Shown here: positions 1-7,034 of the stretch, piece by piece | Numbering within the stretch: position 1 is the first letter of the stretch | How the letters are laid out: every line of letters begins with the position of its first letter | Source of the DNA: Treponema sp. | GTDB lineage: Bacteria > Spirochaetota > Spirochaetia > Treponematales > Breznakiellaceae | Direction: 5' to 3' | Length of the DNA: 7,991 nt | NCBI GenBank assembly: GCA_009780285.1 | Contig: WRAL01000050.1 | Span: 1-7,991, forward strand | Program-made: the position numbers and the translations under genes | Notes under the pieces: generated by a model | What the model was told of the DNA's origin: nothing | The model's input: only the letters and a program-made list of their open reading frames with translations | Databases searched by the model: none

Positions 1-1354
1 GCGCCGGCGATTGGGACACGGCGCCCAAGTGGGAAAGGGGCGCGCCACCGGATGCCCTTCCGTTGATCTCCACGGTTCCTTTGGAAGGGGAAAGCTGGCC
101 GGAAAGCAGCTTTACGAAGGTGCTTTTGCCCGCGCCGTTCTCGCCTACCAGCGCGATTTTTTCGCCTTTTTTTATGGAAATGTTTACATCCTGTAGGACG
201 TAAGCATCCGTTCCGGGATACCGGTACGAAACGCCTTTGAATTCCACGCTTTCGATTGTGGCGCCGTTGGGCGCGTCCTGCGCCGTCGATGGAAGTTTTG
301 AAAAATCGCTGTAAAGGGCGGCCTCGTTTTTTTTGCCGGCGACCTCAACCGCGTTTGAAAAAAACATGGAAACGTCGCGCAGAAGCGCGTTGGTAAGCTG
401 CAAGGCCGCGGCAAGCGCGCCAAGGCCGATCATCCCCTGCGCCATGAGCGCAATGGCGAAAATGTACCCAGAAACGTTTGCAAGGCCTGTGATAAAAATC
501 GCCAGGAGTTGCGCAAAGGAATTCTTTAGCCGCGCCTTTTTTTCCTTCACGGCAAATTCCTCGGCGAGTTTTTTCCATCTACTAAAAATAAAGTCATGCC
601 CGCCAAAGACATAAAGCTCCTTCGCTCCTTGCCCTGTCATTAAGTCCTGGAAATAATCCATCTTGCGCTTTATTTCGGTGGTTTCCTTTTCCAGCGCGAA
701 GTTTCTGTTGTTAGCGACAAAGCCGGAAATCAAGGCCGGAATTGGCGCAAGCGCGGCTATGAGCACGAGAAAGGGGTTGACGATATAGAGCGCGAGCGCC
801 GTCGCGACCACGGCCACGGCTTTTCCCGCGAGGATATAGCCGCGCCGCATTACCGCGCTTCCAAGGCCGAAATACGGATCGGCGACGCCGTCGAACAGGC
901 GCTTGATTTTGTCGTTGGTTTTTGGCACTTCCAAAAGCTCGACCGGAATTTCAGCAAGTTTTCCGAACATTTTTGTCTGGGTAAATTCCCTCATCCTGTT
1001 CGCGTAAACGATGTCAAGGCATTCTATCGTATTGTCGCTTTCCGTGTAGCGTTCGATTAGGTTTGACAAAAAACTTATAAGAAAAAAGCATGAAAGCAAA
1101 AGCGCCGCGCCTAAAAGCTCAGCTCCCGTGCCCAGCGCTTCAAGGCGCGAAACGTATCCGCTCCAGGCCCAGGCAAGGGCGGGGCGAAGCGCGGCAAGAA
1201 GGATCACGGCCGACAAATAAAAAACGCCAAGAAACCTTGTCGTGCGGAAAGCAAAAAGCCAAAATTTTACCAGGTGCGAAAGACGCGGCTTGCTTTCCCG
1301 CGCGGCGATTTCCTCGATTTTGCTTGTGTTGTCAACGTTGTTACTCACTGCCAT
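1..1354 (-). CDS. ABC exporter half-transporter (fused membrane domain and ATPase), C-terminus cut by window edge
   Basis: I translated this gene by hand from the minus strand: 451 residues are visible with no stop before the left edge. The first 350 or so residues form a type of exporter membrane domain, with hydrophobic stretches near residues 41-62, 80-100, 172-213 and 280-320. The ATPase follows. A-loop-like Tyr is in VSYRYPG (about 375-381), Walker A is GENGAGKST (404-412) and the Q-loop is AVSQS (Gln448). Signature, Walker B and H-loop lie beyond the window, so catalytic competence cannot be judged. The start is ATG at 1352-1354, with AAGG at 1360-1363 as a plausible ribosome binding site. 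The start overlaps the end of the preceding ABC gene by 14 bases, so the two are probably co-translated and form a heterodimer. The Walker A Lys to Q-loop Gln spacing is 38 residues against 42 in the partner. Function as an exporter of drug, peptide or lipid is inferred from family; the substrate is unknown. Confidence 0.9.
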   Translation of the reverse strand, partial: MAVSNNVDNTSKIEEIAARESKPRLSHLVKFWLFAFRTTRFLGVFYLSAVILLAALRPALAWAWSGYVSRLEALGTGAELLGAALLLSCFFLISFLSNLIERYTESDNTIECLDIVYANRMREFTQTKMFGKLAEIPVELLEVPKTNDKIKRLFDGVADPYFGLGSAVMRRGYILAGKAVAVVATALALYIVNPFLVLIAALAPIPALISGFVANNRNFALEKETTEIKRKMDYFQDLMTGQGAKELYVFGGHDFIFSRWKKLAEEFAVKEKKARLKNSFAQLLAIFITGLANVSGYIFAIALMAQGMIGLGALAAALQLTNALLRDVSMFFSNAVEVAGKKNEAALYSDFSKLPSTAQDAPNGATIESVEFKGVSYRYPGTDAYVLQDVNISIKKGEKIALVGENGAGKSTFVKLLSGQLSPSKGTVEINGRASGGAPLSHLGAVSQSPA

Positions 1355-3140
1355 TTTTGCCTTCGTACCATTTTTTCTGCGCGGCGTACATTTTCGCGTA
1401 GATGCCGCCCGATTGCAGCAGTTCCTCGTGCGCGCCTGATTCCGCCACTTCGCCATTGGCTATGACAACGATGTTATCCATTACAGCCGTAGAGCCAAGC
1501 CTGTGCGTTACGAAAAGAGTCGTTCTGCCGGCGCTGAGGGCGGCGAATTCCGAATAAAGGCGGCTTTCGGCGATTGGATCCAATTGCGAGCTTGGCTCGT
1601 CGAGGATCATGATCGGCCTTGCGCCGACGAGGGCGCGCGCGATGCAAAGGCGCTGCCATTCCCCGCCGGAAAGATCCGCGCCGCCTTCGAATTCCTTGCC
1701 AAGAAGCGCGTCGAGCGGAAGATCCAGCCGCACCGAATCCCTGGCCCGCTCAAGGCGCTCGTCCTCGCGCAGGGATTCAAGCGCGCCGATGGCGATGTTT
1801 TCGCGCAGGGTCATGTTGTACTTGTTGAAGTCCTGAAAGACCGCGCCGAACATTTTTTCCCTTTCCGCCTGGGAAAAAAGACGCAAGGGCTTTCCGCCTA
1901 TTCTTATCTCGCCCTTGTCTGGCTCAAAAAGGCCCAAGAGGAGTTTTACCAGCGTCGTTTTCCCCCCGCCGTTTTCGCCAACGAGCGCGGCGCGCTTGCC
2001 CTGAGGGATCTTTATCGAAACGCCCTTTAAGGCGTCTTTTTCCGAGCCTGGATACTTAAACCATAGGTCGTCGAATTCAATGGAGAAATCCTGTTGCGCT
2101 TCGGTTGACGCCTCGCCTGATTCCCTTTCGGAAAGCGCGAAAAAGTCCCGATAATAGTCGAAGGCGTAGGTCTGCGTCCCGCTCCATTGCCAAATGAGCA
2201 TCGCGCCTGAAAGCCCGGAAAAGGGCGCGAGCAACGTTCCGAAAAGCGCGAGGGTAAGGCTGATCGCCATGCCTATTCCCACTTGCCCGTTGACAAATAA
2301 AAATAGTATTAAAAAGGCGTTGCCGATCTGCGTTAGGCGCGTAAGGCTTGCGCCGGAAAACTGTCTTTTGAAATATCCGAAAAAATATTTTTCATAGTCC
2401 TTGTTTCTGGCGCGCATTCTTTCTTTGTAGGAGTGAATTAGGAACGGAGAATTTTGGTAAAGGCGATTTTCCCTTACAAAATCCCTTTCGCTCAGCATTT
2501 CCCCGATGGCGCTGTATTCCCTGTCGCGCGCCCAGTATTTTTCCATTTCGCCGTAAATGTCGTAGTTGGCCCTTGAGGCGAGCCAGCTTTCGATGGCGAA
2601 GGGGATTAAAATCGTAAGGACGAGCCACCAGCGCACAGAGGCGAAGAGGGCAAGCGCGCCCAGGCTGAAAACCAGGCTGTAAAGGTTTTCGTGAAAGTAA
2701 TAGGGAAAAAGATGTCGGCCGGCGTTTACGGTTCGGTTAAAGGCCTTGTCGATTATTTCCATGGATTCGCGGCTTTCCAGATGCTCGTACTTCATTCTTT
2801 TTAATTTTTCCAGCAATTTTCCTATCATTTTTGTGCGCAGGATCAGGGTTGTTTTTGGCTCCGCGTAGGCGTTCACAAGAACGCTGCCTAAGATTGGCGG
2901 CGCGAGGGTAACGGCGACAAGGAGCGCAAGGTATGGAAGCAGGGAGGAAATGGGCCGGCGCTCCAGGGCTATGCTTGCCGCGCTTTCGAAGATAGCCGCG
3001 TTTACCCATATCGCGAGAAAGCCCAGCGCTCCTTGCGCGAGCGCGCAGAAAGCGACAAGCGCCACCATTCCCGGCGCGTTTTTCCAGAGTACGTCGAAGA
3101 GAACGGAGGCGGCGTATTTCAGGCTTTTGAAGTTTTTCAA
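1341..3140 (-). CDS. ABC exporter half-transporter (membrane domain plus ATPase), TTG start
   Basis: The protein has 599 residues, the usual length for a fused half-exporter. Membrane segments lie near residues 22-47, 66-92, 152-188 and 268-312, with a long charged stretch between about 190 and 260 typical of the intracellular helices. The ATPase has a complete motif set: A-loop Tyr363, Walker A GENGGGKTT (388-396, Lys394), Q-loop Gln436, signature LSGGEWQ (490-496), Walker B MILDEP with Glu515, D-loop SSQLD and H-loop His546. It should therefore be a catalytically competent site. The start is TTG at 3138-3140: an in-frame TGA lies at 3150-3152, and GAGGA sits 6 bases upstream of the TTG. The ATG at 3151-3153 is out of frame. 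Its stop overlaps the start of the next ABC gene, which fits a heterodimeric exporter of the multidrug or peptide type. The substrate is not indicated, and no biosynthetic genes are in view. Confidence 0.93.
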   Translation of the reverse strand: MKNFKSLKYAASVLFDVLWKNAPGMVALVAFCALAQGALGFLAIWVNAAIFESAASIALERRPISSLLPYLALLVAVTLAPPILGSVLVNAYAEPKTTLILRTKMIGKLLEKLKRMKYEHLESRESMEIIDKAFNRTVNAGRHLFPYYFHENLYSLVFSLGALALFASVRWWLVLTILIPFAIESWLASRANYDIYGEMEKYWARDREYSAIGEMLSERDFVRENRLYQNSPFLIHSYKERMRARNKDYEKYFFGYFKRQFSGASLTRLTQIGNAFLILFLFVNGQVGIGMAISLTLALFGTLLAPFSGLSGAMLIWQWSGTQTYAFDYYRDFFALSERESGEASTEAQQDFSIEFDDLWFKYPGSEKDALKGVSIKIPQGKRAALVGENGGGKTTLVKLLLGLFEPDKGEIRIGGKPLRLFSQAEREKMFGAVFQDFNKYNMTLRENIAIGALESLREDERLERARDSVRLDLPLDALLGKEFEGGADLSGGEWQRLCIARALVGARPIMILDEPSSQLDPIAESRLYSEFAALSAGRTTLFVTHRLGSTAVMDNIVVIANGEVAESGAHEELLQSGGIYAKMYAAQKKWYEGKNGSE

Positions 3141-3146
3141 GGGATA

Positions 3147-3151
3147 TCCTC
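3147..3151 (-). promoter_or_regulatory. Ribosome binding site deciding the TTG start of the ABC gene
   Basis: On the minus strand GAGGA is followed by six bases and then TTG. The in-frame TGA just upstream overlaps this motif, so no longer start is possible. The next in-frame ATG is residue 25, inside the first membrane segment, and has no comparable site. Confidence 0.75.
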
Positions 3152-3160
3152 ATTATATGT

Positions 3161-3188
3161 ATTTTACGTTCGAAGAATATTTTGTCAA
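3161..3188 (-). promoter_or_regulatory. Sigma-70-type promoter for the ABC exporter operon
   Basis: The minus strand reads TTGACA (3183-3188, perfect -35), a 16-base spacer, then TAAAAT (3161-3166, five of six to the -10 consensus). Transcription would start near 3154, only about 14 bases before the TTG start, leaving a leader that holds little more than the ribosome binding site. A second TATAAT-like string closer to the gene (3152-3157) has no -35 at proper spacing. Confidence 0.65.
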
Positions 3189-3215
3189 GCGGGGGGAGGG
3201 AGATTTGTGCGAGCT

Positions 3216-3235
3216 GCTGCGAATAAATCCGCAGC
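3216..3235. promoter_or_regulatory. Operator-like dyad between the divergent promoters
   Basis: GCTGCG (3216-3221) and CGCAGC (3230-3235) are perfect inverted 6-bp arms around the AT-rich 8-base core AATAAATC. The dyad lies upstream of the -35 boxes of both divergent promoters, a suitable place for a regulator acting on either one. The binding protein is unknown, and a chance dyad in GC-rich DNA is possible. Confidence 0.4.
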
Positions 3236-3312
3236 GCCTCAATTCGTCTTATGCGCCGGAAGCGCGCCTCTGTTGCCGCCAAGAAAAAAAATTCGAGAAA
3301 AACACGGAAAAC

Positions 3313-3340
3313 TTGACATTCGCGCAATCCGGTGTACAGT
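3313..3340 (+). promoter_or_regulatory. Sigma-70-type promoter for the glycoside hydrolase/symporter operon
   Basis: A perfect TTGACA -35 (3313-3318) is followed by 16 bases and TACAGT (3335-3340), four of six to the -10 consensus. The expected start is near 3347, about 29 bases before the hydrolase ATG. The good -35 and weak -10 are compatible with a regulated promoter, though that is inference. It is divergent from the ABC promoter, with about 125 bases between the two -35 boxes. Confidence 0.6.
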
Positions 3341-3348
3341 GTGAGTAG

Positions 3349-3364
3349 CGCCGGCTATCCGGCG
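3349..3364 (+). promoter_or_regulatory. Small hairpin at the 5' end of the hydrolase mRNA
   Basis: CGCCGG (3349-3354), loop CTAT, then CCGGCG (3359-3364) form a perfect 6-bp GC stem. It lies just after the predicted transcription start, and its last base is the first base of the GGAGGA ribosome binding site. It could protect the 5' end, partly mask the ribosome site, or be a DNA operator at +1. The sequence does not say which. Confidence 0.4.
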
Positions 3365-3369
3365 GAGGA
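3364..3369 (+). promoter_or_regulatory. Ribosome binding site of the glycoside hydrolase gene
   Basis: GGAGGA ends six bases before the ATG at 3376-3378. An in-frame GTG at 3370-3372 directly abuts the motif and is too close to be used, so the protein should begin MAEKF and not two residues earlier. Confidence 0.8.
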
Positions 3370-3375
3370 GTGAAA

Positions 3376-5598
3376 ATGGCTGAAAAGTTTAAGGTGACGA
3401 AGATGGACGGTTACACACTCTATGAGAATGAGGGTGGACCGACTCTGGGAGTGGCGCCGGGGGAGGGGGGCGTTCTGATCGTGGACGGCCTTGCCTTTAA
3501 GGACCTGAACCGCGACGGGAAGCTCGACCGCTACGAGGATTGGCGGCTGCCCATCGACGAGCGCGTGGCCGATCTTGCGGCGCGGATGTCGCCGGAGCAG
3601 ATCGCCGGGCTGATGCTTTACAGCTCGCACCAGGCGATTTGCCGGGTCAATCCGCTGGCGAAGTACACGGGCCAGGACGAGGAGGACACGCGGGAAAATA
3701 TCTGGGACCTTAGCGGCTCGCAAAAGGCCTTTCTTAAAAACGACGATCTGCGGCACGTTCTTGTCGCGATGGCGGACAGCGCCGTGGCGGCGGCGCGCTG
3801 GAACAACAACGCGCAGGCTTTCGCCGAAAAAACCGGCCTGGGAATTCCGGTGAGCATAAGTTCCGACCCGAGGCACACGCCCATCGCGACGGCGGAATTC
3901 GACATGGGCTCCGGCGGCGATCTTTCGGTCTGGCCGGATCATCTGGGGCTTGCCGCGACCTTCGATCCGGAGATTACGCGGCGCTTTGGCGAGATCGCTT
4001 CGGCGGAATATCGCGCGATGGGAATTACCACGGCGCTTTCGCCGCAGGTCGATCTGGCCTCGGATCCGAGGTGGTGGCGATTTTCCGGGACTTTCGGCGC
4101 CGGCGTGCAGCTTGCCTGCGACATGGCGCGCGCCTATTGCGACGGCTTTCAAAGCTCGCCGGCCGAGCACGCGCTTGCCAAGGCGGCCGGCGCTCCGGGC
4201 TGGGGTTTCCGCAGCGTGAACGCGATGGTTAAGCACTGGCCTGGCGGAGGTTCAGGAGAGGGCGGCAGGGATGCGCATTTTGGCTACGGCAAGTACGCGG
4301 TTTTTCCGGGCAATGCGCAGGAAGAGCACCTCGCGCCCTTTATAAAGGGCGCCTTCGCGCTTGAGGGCGACACCGCTTGCGCTTCGGCGGTGATGCCTTA
4401 CTATACGGTATCCTGGAATTACGACACCGTTTATGGGGAAAACGTAGGCAATTCCTACAGCAAGTATATTATCGCCGACCTTTTGCGCGGGAAGTACGGC
4501 TACGACGGCGTGGTCTGCACCGACTGGCTTATCACCCACGATCCGGGGCCGGTGGACTTTTTCTTTTCCGGAAAATGCTGGGGGGTAGAAAGCCTTTCGG
4601 TGGCCGAGCGCCATTTAAAGATTTTGCTCGCCGGCGTGGATCAGTTCGGAGGCAACAACGACAGAAAGCCTGTGCTTGAGGCGCTGGAGATTGGCGCGAA
4701 GGAACATGGCCGGGAGTTTATGCTGAAACTGTTCAGGACTTCCGCGCGCAGGCTTCTTAAAAATATTTTCCGCGCCGGGCTTTTTGAAAATCCCTACGTG
4801 GACCCTGCGCAAACCGAAAAGCTGGCGGGCTGCGCGGAATTTTGCGCGGCCGGCTTTGACGCGCAGGTTAAGAGCGTGGTGATGCTGAAGAACGACGGCG
4901 CGCTTCCCTTTAAGAAGCGCGCAAAGGCATACGTTCCAAGCCGGCATCTTAAGGCGAGCACGAATTTTCTGGGCTTTCCGCTTCCGGAGCGGACTGTCGC
5001 GCCTTTGGACAAGGCCCTTGCCGAAAAATATTTCGACATGGTCGATAAGCCGGAAGACGCGGACATGGCCTTTTGCTTTATCAAGTCGCCTGAGGGAAAG
5101 GGCTACACAAAAGAAGAAGGCTATTTGCCCATGAGCCTTCAGTACCGGCCCTACACGGCGACCGGCGCAAGGGAGCGCAATATTGCCGGCGACGACGACC
5201 GTTCGTACAAGGGCAAAACGGGAACCGTGTCCAACGAAAGCGATCTTGACATGGTTCTTGATACGAAAAAAACGATGGGCGATAAGCCGGTGATTGTGTT
5301 CGTGAACGCGGCCAATCCTTTCGTGGCTTCGGAGTTTGAGGCCGTCGCTTCCGCCGTGCTTTTGGGTTTTGCCGTTACGCCGGAAGCGCTGTTGGAGATC
5401 GCAAGCGGCGCGCGCGAGCCCTCCGGCCTGTTGCCCTTCCAGATGCCGGCCGACATGGAAACCGTGGAAAAACATTGCGAGGATTTGGGCCGGGACATGA
5501 TCCCTTACAGGGATTCCGTCGGCAATGTATGGGATTTCGCTTTTGGCCTTAGCTGGAGCGGAAAAATCGACGACGAGCGGACGCGCAAGTACCGCTGA
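3376..5598 (+). CDS. Family 3 glycoside hydrolase, cytoplasmic (beta-glucosidase-like)
   Basis: The product has 740 residues from the ATG at 3376, chosen because GGAGGA lies six bases upstream. The family 3 layout is clear. An N-terminal EDWRLPIDERVADLAARMS-type opening (about 54-72) leads into the TIM-barrel-like domain. That domain holds SDPRW, the substrate-binding KHWPGGG motif (Lys286, His287), and GYDGVVCTDW with the likely nucleophile Asp383. The C-terminal domain begins at SVVMLKNDGALPF (about 500) and ends with DFAFGLSW. An EF-hand-type loop (residues 43-54) matches the Asp-x-Asn-x-Asp-Gly calcium pattern. The acid/base residue is not assignable by eye. There is no signal peptide, so it should act inside the cell on glycosides brought in by the downstream symporter. 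One oddity is that the usual TFGED stretch reads TFGAG (239-243). Specificity (glucoside, xyloside or other) cannot be stated. Confidence 0.92.
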   Translation: MAEKFKVTKMDGYTLYENEGGPTLGVAPGEGGVLIVDGLAFKDLNRDGKLDRYEDWRLPIDERVADLAARMSPEQIAGLMLYSSHQAICRVNPLAKYTGQDEEDTRENIWDLSGSQKAFLKNDDLRHVLVAMADSAVAAARWNNNAQAFAEKTGLGIPVSISSDPRHTPIATAEFDMGSGGDLSVWPDHLGLAATFDPEITRRFGEIASAEYRAMGITTALSPQVDLASDPRWWRFSGTFGAGVQLACDMARAYCDGFQSSPAEHALAKAAGAPGWGFRSVNAMVKHWPGGGSGEGGRDAHFGYGKYAVFPGNAQEEHLAPFIKGAFALEGDTACASAVMPYYTVSWNYDTVYGENVGNSYSKYIIADLLRGKYGYDGVVCTDWLITHDPGPVDFFFSGKCWGVESLSVAERHLKILLAGVDQFGGNNDRKPVLEALEIGAKEHGREFMLKLFRTSARRLLKNIFRAGLFENPYVDPAQTEKLAGCAEFCAAGFDAQVKSVVMLKNDGALPFKKRAKAYVPSRHLKASTNFLGFPLPERTVAPLDKALAEKYFDMVDKPEDADMAFCFIKSPEGKGYTKEEGYLPMSLQYRPYTATGARERNIAGDDDRSYKGKTGTVSNESDLDMVLDTKKTMGDKPVIVFVNAANPFVASEFEAVASAVLLGFAVTPEALLEIASGAREPSGLLPFQMPADMETVEKHCEDLGRDMIPYRDSVGNVWDFAFGLSWSGKIDDERTRKYR

Positions 5599-5602
5599 GT
5601 TT

Positions 5603-5608
5603 AGGAGG
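5603..5608 (+). promoter_or_regulatory. Ribosome binding site of the sugar symporter gene
   Basis: A perfect AGGAGG lies nine bases before ATG 5618-5620, within the 19-base gap after the hydrolase stop. It decides the start: the reading frame stays open 31 codons further upstream, inside the hydrolase gene, but that stretch is not membrane-like and has no such site. Confidence 0.85.
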
Positions 5609-5617
5609 AATTGTTTC

Positions 5618-6997
5618 ATGGAAAAGAAAGCTAACGTTTCGCACACGAACTTGGTTGAAAAAACAACCTACGGCACGTACTTTTTGGGACAGAATATTTT
5701 TTTCTCACTTTTTGCATCATTCTTTATTCCGTTCCTTACGGACATTGGAATTGCCGTCTTCGCGATCGCGGCGCTGTCCTTGATAGTGCGCATTTTCGAC
5801 GCGGCCACGGATCCGGTTTTTGGCGTGATCATTGACAAGGTAAAATTCAGAAAAGGGAAATTTGGGCCCTGGCTGCGCGTCGCCGCCTTTGCCGTTCCCT
5901 TTACCACGGTTTTATTTTTCGTTATACCGGCGGATCTGTCGATGACGGCGAAAATCTTGTGGGCCGGCGCAGCGTACATCCTGTGGAGCGTCGTCTACAC
6001 CTTCAGCGACGCGCCGCTTATGGGGCTTGTAACGACGGTAACGGACAGGCTTGCCGAAAGGACCCAGCTTGTTTCGATAGGCCGCTTCACCAGCGCGCTG
6101 GCAGGCATTCTTGTCATGGTCGTTATCGGCGCGGCGCGCGAGGTTTTCGGCGGCTGGATCGCCGTCGCGCTTATACTCAGCGCCATAGGCTTTATAACGA
6201 TGGTGCCGCTTTCCTACGTGATACGGGAACGGTTCCCGCCGCCGCCGCTTGAAAAATCCAGCGGCGTTCGCGATACCCTGGCCTTCGTCGCTAAAAACAA
6301 GTACCTTTTGATCCTTTACGTCGCGTTTTTTATAGCGATGGCGACAAGCATTGGAATGACGCTTACCATGTATCTTGCGCGGCACAACCTTGGCAACGAG
6401 GCCATGCTAATGCCGGTAATGCTGCTATCGATGACCGGGCCGATGATAATCTTGTCGATACTTTTACCGGCGCTTACGCAACGGTTCGATAAATTCCACA
6501 TCCTGCTTGTGGGCGTTATTGGCACGGTGGTGTTGAACGTTATTTCGTTTTTCGCCGGCTACACGATTCCTTGGGTCTTTTATTCGCTTACGCTTTTACG
6601 CGGCGTTTTCTTTTCGATGTTTTTCCTGCCGTTTTTTCTTTTTACCCCGGACTGCGCCGAATACGGCTTTTACAAGGCCGGCAAGGCGATGCCCGGAATC
6701 ACCTTTGCGCTGCAAACCTTTATTTCCAAACTCATGGTCGCGGTGATGGGCGCGATTGGCGCGGTGGCGCTGGGCGTCATAGGCTTTGTGGAAGGCGAAG
6801 GCGCCGCGCAGCTTGCGGGCTTTGAGGACAGGCTTTGGTTTATCTACCTTATTCCCCCGGCTATAGGCGCGCTTGTTTCGATACCGATCTTCCTTAAATA
6901 CAAACTGCGCGACAAGCATGTCAAAGTGATTATGCAGTGCAACCAAGGGGAGATCACGAGGGAGGAAGCGGAAAAGCTTTTAGCAGGTAAGATTTAG
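5618..6997 (+). CDS. GPH-family (glycoside-pentoside-hexuronide) cation:sugar symporter
   Basis: The protein has 459 residues, a typical length for this major-facilitator group (relatives of melibiose permease MelB). Its N-terminal half has the hallmark FDAATDPVFGVIID (60-73) followed by KGKFGPWL (79-86). The C-terminal half has PDCAEYGFYKAGK (344-356), the matching conserved stretch after a membrane helix. About 12 hydrophobic segments are spread over residues 17-430, and the tail (431-459) is charged and cytoplasmic. There is no cleavable signal peptide. The role is uptake of a sugar or glycoside across the inner membrane with Na+ or H+, and the coupling ion cannot be read here. It sits 19 bases behind the hydrolase with its own strong ribosome site and no intervening promoter or terminator, so the two are one transcript. 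It likely imports the hydrolase substrate. A hairpin after the stop ends the unit. Confidence 0.92.
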   Translation: MEKKANVSHTNLVEKTTYGTYFLGQNIFFSLFASFFIPFLTDIGIAVFAIAALSLIVRIFDAATDPVFGVIIDKVKFRKGKFGPWLRVAAFAVPFTTVLFFVIPADLSMTAKILWAGAAYILWSVVYTFSDAPLMGLVTTVTDRLAERTQLVSIGRFTSALAGILVMVVIGAAREVFGGWIAVALILSAIGFITMVPLSYVIRERFPPPPLEKSSGVRDTLAFVAKNKYLLILYVAFFIAMATSIGMTLTMYLARHNLGNEAMLMPVMLLSMTGPMIILSILLPALTQRFDKFHILLVGVIGTVVLNVISFFAGYTIPWVFYSLTLLRGVFFSMFFLPFFLFTPDCAEYGFYKAGKAMPGITFALQTFISKLMVAVMGAIGAVALGVIGFVEGEGAAQLAGFEDRLWFIYLIPPAIGALVSIPIFLKYKLRDKHVKVIMQCNQGEITREEAEKLLAGKI

Positions 6998-7009
6998 TCT
7001 TTGCGCGTG

Positions 7010-7034
7010 GGCGGTCGGGATTTGCCCGGCCGCC
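7010..7034. terminator. Hairpin between the convergent symporter and tetR genes, probable bidirectional terminator
   Basis: GGCGGTCGGG (7010-7019) and CCCGGCCGCC (7025-7034) pair over 10 bp, with one G-U wobble, around the 5-base loop ATTTG. It fills most of the 37-base gap between the two stop codons and abuts the tetR TAA. Neither strand has a proper U-run after the stem, so termination may be weak or the hairpin may mainly stabilise the mRNA 3' ends. Confidence 0.55.

Noticed and set aside
2737..3327. 196-codon minus-strand frame starting upstream of the ABC gene
   Set aside because: It runs in a different frame through the ABC gene and would use the out-of-frame ATG at 3151-3153 or earlier codons. 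The composition is basic shadow-like, and the ABC frame has full domain support.
3334..3345. TGTACA-type motif overlapping the hydrolase -10, similar to the AGTACA array at the right edge
   Set aside because: Only one half-site matches and the opposite half is poor. A six-base match of this kind can occur by chance, so I do not claim a shared regulator.
3355..4236. Long minus-strand open frame (293 codons) opposite the hydrolase
   Set aside because: It is the antisense of the hydrolase gene, rich in Arg, His and Pro as expected from GC-rich shadow frames, with no domain pattern.
4615..5646. 343-codon minus-strand open frame opposite the 3' half of the hydrolase
   Set aside because: It is an antisense shadow of a well-supported gene, with no recognisable motifs and no ribosome site.
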